A stretch of DNA of 64,000 bases, taken from Edwardsiella piscicida (GTDB lineage: Bacteria > Pseudomonadota > Gammaproteobacteria > Enterobacterales > Enterobacteriaceae). Made by a program: the position numbers and the translations under genes. The notes under the pieces are model-generated. The model was not told the origin of the DNA, searched no databases, and worked only from the letters and a program-made list of their open reading frames with translations. Shown here in pieces: positions 34,838-44,972 of this stretch. The stretch spans positions 3,708,032 through 3,772,031 of the forward strand of contig NZ_MPNU01000001.1 of NCBI RefSeq assembly GCF_001896205.1, read 5' to 3'. Position 1 is the stretch's first letter; the number at the start of each line of letters is the position of its first letter.

Positions 34838-36475
34838 ATGGCAAGCTACTTTATTGGCGTAGATGTGGGAACCGGCAGCGCGCGCGCCGGTGTCTTTGAC
34901 CTCAGCGGACGAATGGTCGGTCAGGCAACGCGCGAAATCGACCTCTACCGCCCCCAGGCCGACTTTGTCGAACAGTCGTCCGACAACATCTGGCAGGCGG
35001 TGTGTAACGCGGTGCGCGACGCCGTGAGCCAGGCCGACATTAACCCAATTCAAATCAAAGGAATGGGATTCGATGCCACCTGTTCGCTGGTGGTGCTGGA
35101 CAGCGAAGGCAAACCACTGACCATCAGCCCCTCCGGGCGCAGCGAACAGAACATCATCGTCTGGATGGATCACCGCGCCATCGCCCAGGCGGAGCGCATC
35201 AACACCACCCACCACCGGGTGCTGGACTTCGTCGGCGGCATTATCTCGCCGGAGATGCAGACGCCCAAGCTGCTGTGGCTAAAACAGCATATGCCGACCA
35301 CCTGGGCCAACGCCGGCTACTTCTTTGACCTGCCGGACTTTTTGACCTGGCGCGCCACCCAGGATGACACCCGCTCCCTCTGCTCCACCGTCTGTAAATG
35401 GACCTATCTGGGGCACGAAAACCGCTGGGATGAGAGCTACTTCCGCGAGATAGGGCTAGAGGATCTGCTGGCGCACGATGCCGCCAAGATCGGCCGCGAA
35501 GTCAAAACCATGGGAGAGCCGTTGGGCTACGGCCTGACCGAACGCGCGGCGCGCGAGATGGGCCTGATCCCCGGCACCGCGGTCAGCGTCTCGATCATCG
35601 ATGCCCACGCCGGCACGCTGGGAACCCTGGGCGCCAGCGGCGTCAGCGGTGACGTGGCCGACTTCGATCGCCGCATCGCCCTGATCGGCGGCACCTCCAC
35701 CGGCCATATGGCCATGTCGCCCACCGCGCGCTTTATCGGCGGCGTATGGGGACCTTACTATTCGGCAATCCTGCCGGGCTACTGGCTGAACGAGGGGGGA
35801 CAGTCCGCGACCGGCGCCCTGATCGATCACGTCATCCAGTCCCATCCCTGCTACGCCCCGCTGCTGGCGCAGGCCAAGGCCAACGGGCAGACCATCTATG
35901 AAGTGCTCAACGCCCTGCTGCGTAAAATGGCAGGAGAGCCGGAAAATATCGCTTTCCTGACCCGCGATATCCACGTCCTGCCCTATTTTCACGGTAACCG
36001 CTCGCCGCGCGCCAACCCGACCCTGAGCGGCGTCATGAGCGGCCTGAAGCTGTCGCGAACCCCGGAGGATCTGGCGCTACAGTATCTGGCGACCATCCAG
36101 GCGATCGCTTTGGGCACCCGCCATATCATCGAAACCATGAACCAGAGCGGCTACCGCATCGACACCATCATGGCCAGCGGCGGCGGCACCAAGAACCCGA
36201 TCTTTGTTCAGGAGCACGCCAACGCCACCGGCTGCGCCATGCTGCTGCCCGTCGAAGGCGAGGCGATGCTGCTGGGCGGCGCCATGATGGGCACCGTCGC
36301 GGCCGGCGTCTTTGACACCCTGCCGGAGGCGATGGGCGCCATGAGCCGCATCGGCAAGACCGTCACGCCGCAGACCAACAGCATCAAGCGCTACTACGAT
36401 CGCAAATACCGGGTGTTCCATGAAATGTATCAGGACCATATGAAGTATCGCCAGCTGATGCAGGAGGCGGAATGA
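34838..36475 (+). CDS. FGGY-family pentulose (D-ribulokinase-like) kinase
   Basis: A 545-residue cytoplasmic sugar kinase that phosphorylates a ketopentose, probably D-ribulose, with ATP. It resembles the YDR109C/FGGY_YpCarbK group: GVDVGTGSARAGVFD at the start, MGFDATCSLVVLD, the substrate-binding VWMDHRA (about residues 109-115), DAHAGTLGTLG, the ATP-loop GGTSTGHMAM, and IMASGGGTKNPIFVQEHANATGC near the C-terminus. The start ATG at 34838 follows CAGGAG. It overlaps the SIS gene by four bases (ATGA). The ribulokinase specificity is family inference; the transporter upstream supports a pentose or pentitol pathway. Confidence 0.88.
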   Translation: MASYFIGVDVGTGSARAGVFDLSGRMVGQATREIDLYRPQADFVEQSSDNIWQAVCNAVRDAVSQADINPIQIKGMGFDATCSLVVLDSEGKPLTISPSGRSEQNIIVWMDHRAIAQAERINTTHHRVLDFVGGIISPEMQTPKLLWLKQHMPTTWANAGYFFDLPDFLTWRATQDDTRSLCSTVCKWTYLGHENRWDESYFREIGLEDLLAHDAAKIGREVKTMGEPLGYGLTERAAREMGLIPGTAVSVSIIDAHAGTLGTLGASGVSGDVADFDRRIALIGGTSTGHMAMSPTARFIGGVWGPYYSAILPGYWLNEGGQSATGALIDHVIQSHPCYAPLLAQAKANGQTIYEVLNALLRKMAGEPENIAFLTRDIHVLPYFHGNRSPRANPTLSGVMSGLKLSRTPEDLALQYLATIQAIALGTRHIIETMNQSGYRIDTIMASGGGTKNPIFVQEHANATGCAMLLPVEGEAMLLGGAMMGTVAAGVFDTLPEAMGAMSRIGKTVTPQTNSIKRYYDRKYRVFHEMYQDHMKYRQLMQEAE

Positions 36476-37092
36476 CGGCGGAATGGCATCAGGCGCAGAC
36501 GGCCTGGCAAATCTATAGCGCCGAGCTGACACAGCTGGCGCAGCGGCTGGACGCCGAGCAGTGGCAGCAGCTGCTGGATCGGCTATCCGGGTGCCGGGGC
36601 AAGATCGTGGTCAGCGGCGTCGGCACCTCGGGGATCGCCGCGCGTAAAGTCGCGCACATGCTGGCCTGCGTAGAGCGTCCGGCCATCTATCTCAACGCCA
36701 CTGACGCGGCCCATGGCGACCTTGGCTTTCTGCGCGGCGACGATCTGGTGATCCTCATCTCGCGCGGCGGCAATTCGGAGGAGCTGACCCGCCTGCTGCC
36801 GGCGCTACAGGCGAAGGGGGTTCCCCTGATCGCCGTAACGGAAAATCCACGCTCGGCCATCGCCCGCGCGGCGCAGCTGACGCTGGCGACCGGGGTACAG
36901 CGCGAGATAGACCCGCTCAACATGCTGGCCACCACCTCCATCATCTTGGTGTTGGCCCTGTTCGATGCCGCCTGCGCCTGTCTGATGCAGCGCAGCGGCT
37001 ACGATCGCCAGACGCTGCTGAGCGTGCATCCCGGCGGCGACGTGGGGCTAAGCCTACGCCGCAGCACGGACGATCAGGCCAGCGGTGCGTAG
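36472..37092 (+). CDS. SIS-domain protein (KpsF/GutQ-like, no CBS domains), possible sugar-phosphate isomerase
   Basis: A 206-residue cytoplasmic protein consisting of one SIS domain. Arabinose-5-phosphate isomerases (KdsD, GutQ) convert ribulose-5-P and arabinose-5-P and also carry two CBS domains, which are missing here. Shared features are [39 protein letters not shown], and SVHPGGDVG with the conserved His. The catalytic Lys of the GVGKSG motif is replaced by Thr, and the SGES motif reads RGGNSEE, so the reaction may differ. As the last gene of the operon, after a probable ribulokinase, a role on pentulose phosphate is plausible. Its 3' end overlaps rsmJ on the other strand by 19 bases. 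Confidence 0.8.
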   Translation: MTAEWHQAQTAWQIYSAELTQLAQRLDAEQWQQLLDRLSGCRGKIVVSGVGTSGIAARKVAHMLACVERPAIYLNATDAAHGDLGFLRGDDLVILISRGGNSEELTRLLPALQAKGVPLIAVTENPRSAIARAAQLTLATGVQREIDPLNMLATTSIILVLALFDAACACLMQRSGYDRQTLLSVHPGGDVGLSLRRSTDDQASGA

Positions 37093-37826
37093 ATATCGAA
37101 GCGGTGGCTTTTGGTCAGGGTGGCGTTAGGGGTCGCGACGTCGGCCAGCGGCGGCGCATAGTCTGGCCGCTTAACCACCACCCGCTTGGTGGCCAAACGG
37201 CGCGCCGGCGCCAGCAGGGCGTCGGCGTCGTCATCGGCGCCGACCAGCGCCTGAAACACCCGCATCTCTTTCTTCACCAGCGCGCTTTTCTGCCGGTGGG
37301 GGAACATCGGATCCAGATAAACCACCTCTGGACGCGGACTCAGCGTGGCCAGCGCCTCGATGCTGGAGGCGTGCAGCAGGGTCAGCCGCTCGCGCAGCCA
37401 CGGACCGATCTCCGCATCGGCATAGCCGCGCTGTAGACCGTCATCCAGCAACGCCGCCACCACCGGGTGGCGCTCCAGCATCCGCACGCGGCATCCCAGC
37501 GACGCCAGTACAAACGCATCGCGGCCTAGCCCGGCGGTGGCGTCCACCACCGCCGGCAGGTAGCCGCCCTTAATGCCGACCGCCTTGGCCACCGCCTCGC
37601 CGCGGCCGCCGCCAAAGCGGCGACGGTGCGCCAGCGTCCCGCCGACGAAATCGACGAAAATAGCCCCCAGCTTTGGCTCATCTAGCTTGCGCAGCTCCAG
37701 GCGCTGCGGCGTCAGCACCAGCGCCAGTACGGCGTCGGCGTCGTGACACAGCCCCCAGCGCTGCGCCAGCGCGCTCAGCGCCGTCGCATCGGCACCCTCT
37801 TCCACCAGCAGCTGAACCGCCGCCAT
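37074..37826 (-). CDS. rsmJ: 16S rRNA m2G1516 methyltransferase RsmJ
   Basis: RsmJ (YhiQ) methylates G1516 of 16S rRNA using SAM. The 250-residue protein has [43 protein letters not shown], the SAM-binding [19 protein letters not shown] (about residues 108-126), and the catalytic region [24 protein letters not shown]. Its ATG overlaps the prlC stop by one base (TGATG), indicating coupling with prlC, as in E. coli. Its 3' end overlaps the end of the convergent SIS gene. Confidence 0.95.
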   Translation of the reverse strand: MAAVQLLVEEGADATALSALAQRWGLCHDADAVLALVLTPQRLELRKLDEPKLGAIFVDFVGGTLAHRRRFGGGRGEAVAKAVGIKGGYLPAVVDATAGLGRDAFVLASLGCRVRMLERHPVVAALLDDGLQRGYADAEIGPWLRERLTLLHASSIEALATLSPRPEVVYLDPMFPHRQKSALVKKEMRVFQALVGADDDADALLAPARRLATKRVVVKRPDYAPPLADVATPNATLTKSHRFDIYAPLA

Positions 37827-39868
37827 CAGCCCTTAATCCCGTAATGACGCAGCATGGCATCGATCTGCGGCTCACGCCCGCGGAACGCTTTAAACAGAGT
37901 CATCGGCTCATCGGAGCCCCCCTGCGACAGCACGTTATCCAAGAAGGCGCGCCCGGTATCAACGTTAAAGATCCCCTCCTCCTCAAAGCGGGAGAAGGCA
38001 TCCGCCGACAGCAGCTCAGCCCACAGATAGCTGTAGTAGCCGGCCGCATAGCCGCCGGCGAAGATGTGGCTGAACGCATGCGGAAAACGTCCCCACTCCG
38101 GCGACGGCACGACCGCCACCAGCGCCTTGACCTGGCGCAGGGTCTCCATGATCTGCGCGCCCTGCGACGGGTCGAACTCGGTGTGCAGACGGAAATCAAA
38201 CAGTCCGAACTCCAGCTGGCGCAGGATAAACAGCGCCGACTGATAGTTCTTCGCCGCCAGCATCCGATCCAGCATCGCCTGCGGCAGCGGCTCGCCGCTC
38301 TGATAGTGGCCGGAGATAAAGGCCAACGCCTCCGGCTCCCAGCACCAGTTCTCCATAAACTGGCTCGGCAGCTCGACCGCATCCCACGGTACCCCGTTGA
38401 TCCCGGACACTCCCGGGGTGTCGATACGGGTCAGCATATGGTGTAAGCCGTGGCCAAACTCGTGGAACAGGGTGGTCACTTCGCCGTGGGTAAACAGCGC
38501 CGGGCTATCGCCCAGCGGACGGTTGAAGTTACAGGTCAGGTAGGCCACCGGCTTCTGCAGGCTGCCGTCGGCGCGGCGCAGACGCCCGGCGCAGTCGTCC
38601 ATCCAGGCGCCGCCGCGCTTGTGTTCACGCGCGTACAGATCCAGGTAGAAGCTACCGCACAGCTCACCGTCGCTGCCGTACAGCTCAAAGAAACGCACCT
38701 CCGGATGCCAGACATCCACGTCGTGACGCTCTTTGGCCGTAATGCCATAGATGCGATGCACCACCTCAAACAGCCCGCTCAGCACCGTCGGCTCGGGGAA
38801 GTAGGGGCGCAGCTCCTCGTCGCTGATGGCGTAGAGATGCTGCTTCTGTTTTTCGCTGTAGTAGGTGATGTCCCAGGGCGCCAGCTCGCTGACGCCATAG
38901 TGACGCAGGGCAAAGGCACTGAGCTGCTCCAGTTCCGCCGCCCCCTGTTTTTGGGCGCGCTGCGCCAGATCGTTGAGGAACCCCAGCACCTGCTGCGGGT
39001 TTTCAGCCATCTTGGTCGCCAGCGACTTGTCGGCGTAGCTGGCAAAGCCCAGCAGCTGGGCCAGCTCGTGGCGCAGCGCCAGCGTTTCGTTCATGATGGC
39101 GCCGTTGTCCCACTCACCGGCGTTCGGCCCCTGATCGGAGGCGCGCGTCGTGAAGGCGCGGTACATCTCATAGCGCAGTTCGCGGTTGTCGGCATAGGTC
39201 ATCACCGGCAGGTAGCTCGGCATATCCAGCGTCAGCAGCCACCCCTGCTGACCACGTGACGACGCCAGCGCCTGGGCCGCCGCCAGCGCACTCTCCGGCA
39301 GGCCAGCCAGCGCCGCCTTCTCCGTCACCAGCTTGCTCCAACCCATGGTCGCATCCAGCACATTATTGCTAAAGGCGGAGCCCAGCTCAGACAGGCGCAT
39401 GACGATTTCGCCGTAGCGCTTCTGCGCCTCCGGCGGCAGGCCGATACCGGACAGCTCAAAGTCGCGCAGCGCATTATCCACCGCCCGCTTCTGGGCCTTG
39501 TCCAGCGCCATGTAGCCCTCTCCCGCCTTCAACTGGCGGTAGGCCTGATACAGCCCCTGATGCTGGCCGACCCAGGTGCCGTACTCCGACAGCAGCGGCA
39601 GGCACTGCTCATAGGCTGCCCGCAGCTCCGGGCTGTTTTTTACCGCGTTGAGATGGCTGACCGGCGAAAAAATACGCCCTAAACGATCGTCGGCCTCGGC
39701 CAGCGGCTGGACCAGGTTCTCCCAGGTAAAGGGGCCGGTCTGCGCCACCACGCGCTCTACCGCGGCGCGGCAGTCGGCCAGCGCCGCGCTCACCGCCGGA
39801 ACCACGTCCTGCGGCGTAATGCGAGAAAAGGGCGGAAGCACAAAGGGAGTCAGCAAAGGATTGGTCAT
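37826..39868 (-). CDS. prlC: Oligopeptidase A
   Basis: PrlC (OpdA) is a cytoplasmic M3 zinc metallopeptidase that degrades oligopeptides, including cleaved signal peptides. The 680 residues equal the E. coli length when started at ATG 39868 ([17 protein letters not shown]). The zinc motif is [12 protein letters not shown] (HEFGH) near residue 469, with the third ligand in LPSQFMENW. The C-terminal block [20 protein letters not shown] is typical. The longer frame to 40090 is not supported. It is co-transcribed with rsmJ. Upstream is a heat-shock-type promoter candidate (39967-39994), consistent with prlC being a sigma-32 gene in E. coli. Confidence 0.96.
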   Translation of the reverse strand: MTNPLLTPFVLPPFSRITPQDVVPAVSAALADCRAAVERVVAQTGPFTWENLVQPLAEADDRLGRIFSPVSHLNAVKNSPELRAAYEQCLPLLSEYGTWVGQHQGLYQAYRQLKAGEGYMALDKAQKRAVDNALRDFELSGIGLPPEAQKRYGEIVMRLSELGSAFSNNVLDATMGWSKLVTEKAALAGLPESALAAAQALASSRGQQGWLLTLDMPSYLPVMTYADNRELRYEMYRAFTTRASDQGPNAGEWDNGAIMNETLALRHELAQLLGFASYADKSLATKMAENPQQVLGFLNDLAQRAQKQGAAELEQLSAFALRHYGVSELAPWDITYYSEKQKQHLYAISDEELRPYFPEPTVLSGLFEVVHRIYGITAKERHDVDVWHPEVRFFELYGSDGELCGSFYLDLYAREHKRGGAWMDDCAGRLRRADGSLQKPVAYLTCNFNRPLGDSPALFTHGEVTTLFHEFGHGLHHMLTRIDTPGVSGINGVPWDAVELPSQFMENWCWEPEALAFISGHYQSGEPLPQAMLDRMLAAKNYQSALFILRQLEFGLFDFRLHTEFDPSQGAQIMETLRQVKALVAVVPSPEWGRFPHAFSHIFAGGYAAGYYSYLWAELLSADAFSRFEEEGIFNVDTGRAFLDNVLSQGGSDEPMTLFKAFRGREPQIDAMLRHYGIKG

Positions 39869-39966
39869 CGGCAAGTGTCCTATGGTCGGCAGGGCTGACG
39901 CAGCAGCCCTGAAATCGGGATATCCGCCGCGTGACGCCGCGGATAAAATAAGGCGTATTGAAACTA

Positions 39967-39994
39967 GGATGGGGACTGCGGCGCAGAAAATCAA
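39967..39994 (-). promoter_or_regulatory. Candidate sigma-32 (heat-shock) promoter of prlC
   Basis: On the minus strand TTGATT (39994-39989) is followed after 14 bases by CCCCATCC (39974-39967). This resembles the sigma-32 pattern CTTGAAA-N-CCCCATNT; the -35 is imperfect. It lies about 100 bases before the prlC ATG. Two hairpins (AGGGCTG/CAGCCCT, about 39886-39905, and one built on CCGCGGCG) lie in the 5' untranslated region. Confidence 0.5.
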
Positions 39995-40010
39995 TCTCTG
40001 CGCGCACGGT

Positions 40011-40484
40011 CTAGGGGGTCGCGGCGGCGGCAACGCACCGAATATGCTGTGCCAGCTCGGCCAGTCGTGCGTCATCGGCGCGCGGTGCATCGTGGGAGGA
40101 AAGGTAGCCTTCGTAGCGGGTAAAGAAGCGCTGGCTGCGCGTCTCTATCGGCCGCCACTCGTCCATATTGGCGGTGCCGTGCATCGGGAACAGCTTGCTG
40201 TGAACGTGATCCACGCCAAACCCCTCAAAAAACATGCCGCAGCGGCCCACATCCTCAAAGGCGGCATCGAGCCGCCGAGCCACCGTCTTGGTCGCCAGCA
40301 TCAGGCGCGTCAGCGCGTCATCAGGCATATCGAACGCATAGCTAGGGTAATGGCGCTTGGGGATCACCACGCTGAACCCGTCCGTATTGGGATAGATAGA
40401 CAGGAAAGCCAGATGCGCGTCATCTTCCCAGATCTTATGGCACGGCGCCTCGCCGCGTACTATTTGACAAAAAATACAGCACAT
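40011..40484 (-). CDS. HIT family nucleotide-binding protein
   Basis: A 157-residue HIT-fold protein, likely a nucleotide hydrolase or transferase of the Ap4A hydrolase/Hint group. It starts MCCIFCQIVRGEAPCHKIWEDD. PNTDGFSVVIPKRHYPSYAF holds the family core strands. The histidine-triad segment is GVDHVHSKLFPMHG: two of the triad positions are His and the third is Lys, a variant seen in some HIT branches. Paired CxxC-like cysteines at the N-terminus could bind metal. The ATG at 40484 was chosen; a GTG one codon upstream is possible. It lies upstream of prlC on the same strand and divergent from rlmJ. Confidence 0.88.
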   Translation of the reverse strand: MCCIFCQIVRGEAPCHKIWEDDAHLAFLSIYPNTDGFSVVIPKRHYPSYAFDMPDDALTRLMLATKTVARRLDAAFEDVGRCGMFFEGFGVDHVHSKLFPMHGTANMDEWRPIETRSQRFFTRYEGYLSSHDAPRADDARLAELAQHIRCVAAAATP

Positions 40485-40649
40485 CACCTTCGCCTCTTCT
40501 CAACGGCGGCGCGCGGGTTTATCACGCCTCGGCTCATGAAATGGGGTATACTTTATCCAATATCGCGCCGCGCCGGTTTCTGCCTGCCGCGGCCGCATCA
40601 ATCAGGCTTCATTTTTAACCCGAACGACTCACCAGAAGCAAACCACCCT

Positions 40650-41492
40650 ATGTTAAGTTACCGTCACAGTTTTCATGCCGGCAACCACGCCGACGTTCTC
40701 AAGCACACCGTCCAAAGCCTGATCATCGCGGCGCTTAAGGAAAAGGACAAACCGTTCCTGTACCTCGATACCCACGCCGGCGCCGGGCGCTATCTGCTCA
40801 GCGGCGAACATGCCGAGAAGACCGGCGAATACCTGGAGGGGATCGCCCGCTTATGGCAGCGCGACGATCTGCCGGAGGCGCTGACGCCGTATATGGACGC
40901 CGTGCGCCACTTCAACCGCGCCGGCCAGCTGCGCTATTACCCGGGCTCTCCGCTGATCGCCCGTCAGCTGCTGCGCGAGCAGGATCGTCTGCACCTGAGC
41001 GAGCTGCATCCCAGCGACTTTCCGCTGCTGCGCGCCGAATTCCAGAAAGACGAGCGCGCCCGGGTCGTCCGTGAAAATGGCTACCAGCAGCTCAAGTCTC
41101 AGCTGCCGCCGGCGACACGGCGCGGCCTGATCCTGATCGATCCGCCCTATGAGCTGAAGAGCGACTATCAGGATGTGGTGAAAGGGATCCAGGAGGGGCA
41201 CAAACGCTTTGCCACCGGTACCTATGCACTGTGGTACCCGGTGGTGCTGCGTCAGAACATCAGGCGCATGGTCCATGCCCTGGAGGAGACCGGCATCCGC
41301 CGTATCCTGCAGATTGAGCTGGCGGTACGCCCGGACAGCGATCAGCGCGGGATGACCGCCTCCGGGATGATCGTCATCAATCCGCCGTGGAAGCTGGAAG
41401 AGCAGATGCGCAGCCTGCTGCCTTGGCTGCACCAAGCGCTGGTTCCGCAGGGAACCGGCCACGCCAGCGTCAGCTGGATCGTCCCAGAGTAA
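40650..41492 (+). CDS. rlmJ: 23S rRNA m6A2030 methyltransferase RlmJ
   Basis: RlmJ (YhiR) methylates N6 of A2030 in 23S rRNA. The 280 residues equal the E. coli length. The start MLSYRHSFHAGNHADVLKHT, the SAM-binding LYLDTHAGAGRYLL and the catalytic motif LILIDPPYELKSDY (DPPY, about residue 164) are diagnostic. The long frame from 39648 is not coding upstream of ATG 40650. The position between prlC and gor matches E. coli. Confidence 0.96.
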   Translation: MLSYRHSFHAGNHADVLKHTVQSLIIAALKEKDKPFLYLDTHAGAGRYLLSGEHAEKTGEYLEGIARLWQRDDLPEALTPYMDAVRHFNRAGQLRYYPGSPLIARQLLREQDRLHLSELHPSDFPLLRAEFQKDERARVVRENGYQQLKSQLPPATRRGLILIDPPYELKSDYQDVVKGIQEGHKRFATGTYALWYPVVLRQNIRRMVHALEETGIRRILQIELAVRPDSDQRGMTASGMIVINPPWKLEEQMRSLLPWLHQALVPQGTGHASVSWIVPE

Positions 41493-41669
41493 TTCCACGC
41501 GCTTCATACGGAATTTGTGCCCTGCCGACGGCAAGATTTTGCCGTCGGCCCACCGCAGCGTTACACTCCAAAGCAAACCTGCAAATAGCGGCGGTATCTC
41601 GCCATCCTGTCTCCGGCAGAGGGACTTTGCGGGGCAAATCCGATTTGTTGATAACGCTGAGACATCCCT

Positions 41670-43021
41670 ATGACTAAACATTATGACTATCTCGCCATCG
41701 GCGGCGGCAGCGGCGGTATCGCCTCCATCAATCGGGCGGCGATGTACGGCCGCACGTGTGCGCTGATCGAAGCCAACGCGCTGGGCGGCACCTGTGTCAA
41801 CGTGGGCTGCGTACCGAAGAAGGTGATGTGGCACGCCGCGCAGATCGCTGAGGCCATCAAGCTGTATGGCCCGGACTACGGCTTTGACACCACGCTCAAC
41901 CGCTTCGACTGGCAGCGCCTGATCGACAGCCGCAGCGCCTATATCGAGCGGATTCATCAGTCCTATCAGCGCGGTCTGGGAAATAATAAAGTCGACGTTA
42001 TCCAAGGATTTGCCACCTTTATTGACGCCCACACGGTCGAGGTCAACGGCGAGCGCATCAGCGCCGACCATATTCTCATCGCCACCGGGGGACGGCCGGC
42101 GCACCCGGATATCCCGGGCGCAGAATATGGTATCGACTCCGACGGCTTCTTTGCCCTTGACGCACTGCCGCAGCGCGTCGCCATCGTTGGCGCGGGCTAC
42201 ATCGCGGTCGAGATCGCCGGGGTGCTCAACGCGCTGGGCGCCGAAACCCACCTGTTTGTCCGTAAGCATGCGCCGCTGCGCAGCTTCGACAGTCTGATCG
42301 TCGATACCCTGCTGGAGGTGATGCACAGCGAAGGGCCTCAGCTGCATACCCACAGCGTACCGCAGTCGGTGGTTAAGAACGCGGACGGCAGCCTGACGCT
42401 GACGCTGGAAAACGGCCATCGCCAGACCGTCGATTGCCTGATCTGGGCCATCGGCCGCGATCCGAATACCGACCGCCTCAACCTGGGCGCCGCCGGGGTC
42501 GCCACCGACGCCAACGGCTATATTCCGGTGGATGCGTTCCAGAATACCAACGTTCCCGGCATCTACGCCGTCGGGGACAATACCGGCGCCGTCGAGCTGA
42601 CGCCGGTCGCCGTCGCCGCCGGGCGGCGCCTCTCTGAGCGTCTGTTCAACAACAAGCCGCAGGAGCATCTGGACTACAGCAATATTCCCACCGTGGTCTT
42701 CAGCCACCCGCCGATCGGCACCGTGGGGCTGACCGAAGCGCAGGCGCGCGCGCAGTACGGCGATGAACAGATTAAGGTCTACACCTCCTCATTTACCGCC
42801 ATGTACAGCGCAGTCACCCAGCACCGTCAGCCGTGCCGCATGAAGCTGGTGTGCCAGGGGGCAGATGAACGGATCGTCGGGATCCACGGGATCGGCTTCG
42901 GTATGGATGAAATGCTGCAGGGCTTCGCCGTGGCGCTGAAGATGGGGCGACCAAGCGGGACTTCGACAATACCGTGGCCATCCATCCGACGGCCTCGGAA
43001 GAGTTTGTCACCATGCGTTAA
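41670..43021 (+). CDS. gor: Glutathione reductase, with a one-base frameshift near the 3' end
   Basis: Gor reduces glutathione disulfide with NADPH in the cytoplasm. The FAD motif [17 protein letters not shown], redox cysteines [13 protein letters not shown] (about residues 42 and 47), NADPH motif [17 protein letters not shown] and the second FAD motif IYAVGDNT are intact. At 42943-42949 the DNA reads TGGGGCG where ATG-GGG-GCG is expected, one G short. The frame shifts, and the literal translation runs to 43073 with an unrelated tail. Adding one G restores [20 protein letters not shown] and an end at 43019-43021, giving 450 residues as in E. coli. The lost segment holds the catalytic His-Pro-Thr-x-x-Glu motif. 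It could be a real mutation or a homopolymer read error. Confidence 0.9.
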
Positions 43022-43040
43022 GCGTGGGGGACGCCATCAA

Positions 43041-43070
43041 CGGGCCGGCCGATGCCGGCCCGTTCTGTTT
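43041..43070 (+). terminator. Rho-independent terminator of gor
   Basis: CGGGCCGGC (43041-43049), loop CGAT, GCCGGCCCG (43054-43062), then TTCTGTTTT. Located 19 bases after the restored gor stop codon, and inside the shifted reading frame, which supports 43021 as the original end. Confidence 0.85.
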
Positions 43071-43082
43071 TAAGGACGAGCG

Positions 43083-44675
43083 TTAGGCCGTGGTAGCTCT
43101 GGCATCGCTGCCGGTGCTGTCCCCCGGCAGGGTAAAGAGAGCCACCGCCTGGGACAGGCCGCAGGCCCGCTCCTCCAGCGATGTGGCGGACGCGGCGGAC
43201 TGCTGCACCAGCGCGGCGTTCTGCTGGGTGACCTGCTCCATCTCGCTTACCGCCTGACTCACCTGCGCGATCCCCAGGCTCTGTTCGTCAGAAGCCGCCG
43301 CGATCTCGGCAATAATCCCGGTGACCCGCTGAGCGGCCCCGACCACCGACTGCATCGTCTCTCCCGCCTGCGTCGCCTGCTGGGAGCCGGTATCGATGCG
43401 CCGAACCGAATCCTCGATCAGCGTGCGGATCTCACGCGCCGCCTGGGCGCTACGCTGAGCCAGGCTACGTACCTCGCCGGCCACCACGGCAAAGCCGCGC
43501 CCCTGCTCTCCGGCGCGCGCCGCCTCTACCGCCGCATTGAGCGCCAGAATATTGGTCTGGAAGGCAATGGAGTCAATCACCCCGGTAATGCTGGCGATTT
43601 TACGTGAGCTGTCGGCGATTTCGCCCATCGTCGTAACGACCTGGCCGACCTCTGTCCCGCCCTGATCCGCCGTCGCGGAGGCGCTGCTGGCCAGCTGGCT
43701 AGCCTGGCGAGCGTTATCGGCATTCTGACGCACCGTGGCCGTTAACTGCTCCATACTGGCGGCCGTCTCCTCTAGCGCCGCCGCCTGCTGCTCGGTGCGC
43801 GACGACAGATCCGCATTGCCGACGGTAATGTCGCCGCTGCCGTGCAGCAGGGCATCGGCGCCGCCGCGCACCTGGCCGACGATCGAAATCAATGCCTGCT
43901 GCATTTCGCTGATGCTGCGCGCCAGGCTCCCCAGCTCGTTGCGCCCGCCCGCCAGCGTCGCCGACAGATCGCCGGCGGTCAGGCGGCGCAAATGCGCGTG
44001 CAGCTGGGCCAGCGGCCGCAGCAGGATCCCGCGCGCCGCCGCTCCGGCCAGGATGATTAACAGCACGACCGCCAGCGCTATACCGGCCAATGTCCACACC
44101 ATGCGCTCAAAGCTGCGCTGGTTGGCGTCGATCCCCTGCTGCAGCAGGCCATGATTCTGGGCGCGCCACTGCGCATAAATCTCCGCCATGGCATCCTGCG
44201 CCGCCTGGGTTTCCAGATTGCCGTAGGCCGGATAGTCGCCGGCGCGCAGATAGCGCGAGGAATCGCGCAGCAGGCTATACAGCGCCGTGAAACGACGCTC
44301 AACCTCCGCCGCGAGGGCGGCGTCCTGCCCGGGCAGCCGCGGCGCGGCGCGGTAGTTTTTGAAGTAGCCTTCGGCGCTGTCCAGCGAAGCGTTCGCCGCA
44401 TCCAGCAACGGGCCGATTTCAGCCTGCGCCACCCCGGCATTTTGCTGCTTCAGGTAGCGGATCGCGACCCGGTTAATGGTCACTCGCGTCATCACCAGCG
44501 TCTGCCAGCCATCGGCCAGCTGCTCCTGCTGATAGCTCAGCGCTCGCGACTGCGAGAAGTTGTCCCGATCCTGCGCAATCGCCGTATAGAACAGACGCCC
44601 GGAAAGTCCCTGTAGCAGGGTAAATATAGCCAATAAGACGATAATCCCCGTAATAACCCTGACGTTTTTAAACAT
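43083..44675 (-). CDS. Methyl-accepting chemotaxis protein
   Basis: A 530-residue chemoreceptor. TM1 (about residues 7-29), a periplasmic four-helix-bundle ligand domain (about 30-190, similar in style to Tar/Tsr), TM2 (about 192-214), HAMP (about 215-268), and a cytoplasmic coiled-coil domain with the invariant hairpin tip [37 protein letters not shown]. It signals to CheA/CheW and the flagellar motor. The C-terminus lacks the NWETF-type pentapeptide that recruits CheR/CheB in Tar and Tsr. The ligand is unknown. AGGA precedes the ATG, and a FliA-type promoter candidate lies at 44718-44744. Confidence 0.94.
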   Translation of the reverse strand: MFKNVRVITGIIVLLAIFTLLQGLSGRLFYTAIAQDRDNFSQSRALSYQQEQLADGWQTLVMTRVTINRVAIRYLKQQNAGVAQAEIGPLLDAANASLDSAEGYFKNYRAAPRLPGQDAALAAEVERRFTALYSLLRDSSRYLRAGDYPAYGNLETQAAQDAMAEIYAQWRAQNHGLLQQGIDANQRSFERMVWTLAGIALAVVLLIILAGAAARGILLRPLAQLHAHLRRLTAGDLSATLAGGRNELGSLARSISEMQQALISIVGQVRGGADALLHGSGDITVGNADLSSRTEQQAAALEETAASMEQLTATVRQNADNARQASQLASSASATADQGGTEVGQVVTTMGEIADSSRKIASITGVIDSIAFQTNILALNAAVEAARAGEQGRGFAVVAGEVRSLAQRSAQAAREIRTLIEDSVRRIDTGSQQATQAGETMQSVVGAAQRVTGIIAEIAAASDEQSLGIAQVSQAVSEMEQVTQQNAALVQQSAASATSLEERACGLSQAVALFTLPGDSTGSDARATTA

Positions 44676-44717
44676 GCCGTTTCCTAAGTCCTTTAATGGT
44701 ATGTATCTGACAAGGAT

Positions 44718-44744
44718 ATATCGGCAGGGGCGGGAGAAAATTCG
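44718..44744 (-). promoter_or_regulatory. Candidate FliA (sigma-28) promoter of the chemoreceptor gene
   Basis: On the minus strand CGAATTTT (44744-44737), 11 bases, GCCGATAT (44725-44718). The -10 matches 7 of 8 positions of GCCGATAA, and the -35 matches 5 of 8 of TAAAGTTT. It lies 43 bases before the ATG, appropriate for a class-3 flagellar gene. Confidence 0.6.
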
Positions 44745-44972
44745 CGATATTAGTCACATAAACACATATTCAGCGTTTATTTTTTTAGTTTTAAAAGCAG
44801 GGAAATATATATTTTTTGTTAAAAAATCATTCAGTTACAGAACACACTTGGCACAGCCTCACCGCGGGCGGATACGTCATCATGCTTATTGATTCAAATA
44901 CAATGAGTTATGACAAAACATATAATTTTAATCAGATTAATCAATTAAGTTTAATTAAATTTATTAAAACCA

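Noticed and set aside
40851-42707. 618-codon minus-strand open frame across rlmJ and gor
   Set aside because: It is the antisense shadow of two well-recognised genes in G+C-rich DNA, with no family motifs.
42948-43073. Novel C-terminal extension of glutathione reductase
   Set aside because: The tail is the wrong frame of the normal C-terminal coding sequence after a one-base loss, not a fused domain.
44674-44892. Plus-strand 72-codon ORF upstream of the chemoreceptor
   Set aside because: Lies in AT-rich promoter DNA over the FliA-like site, with no ribosome-binding site or recognisable features.
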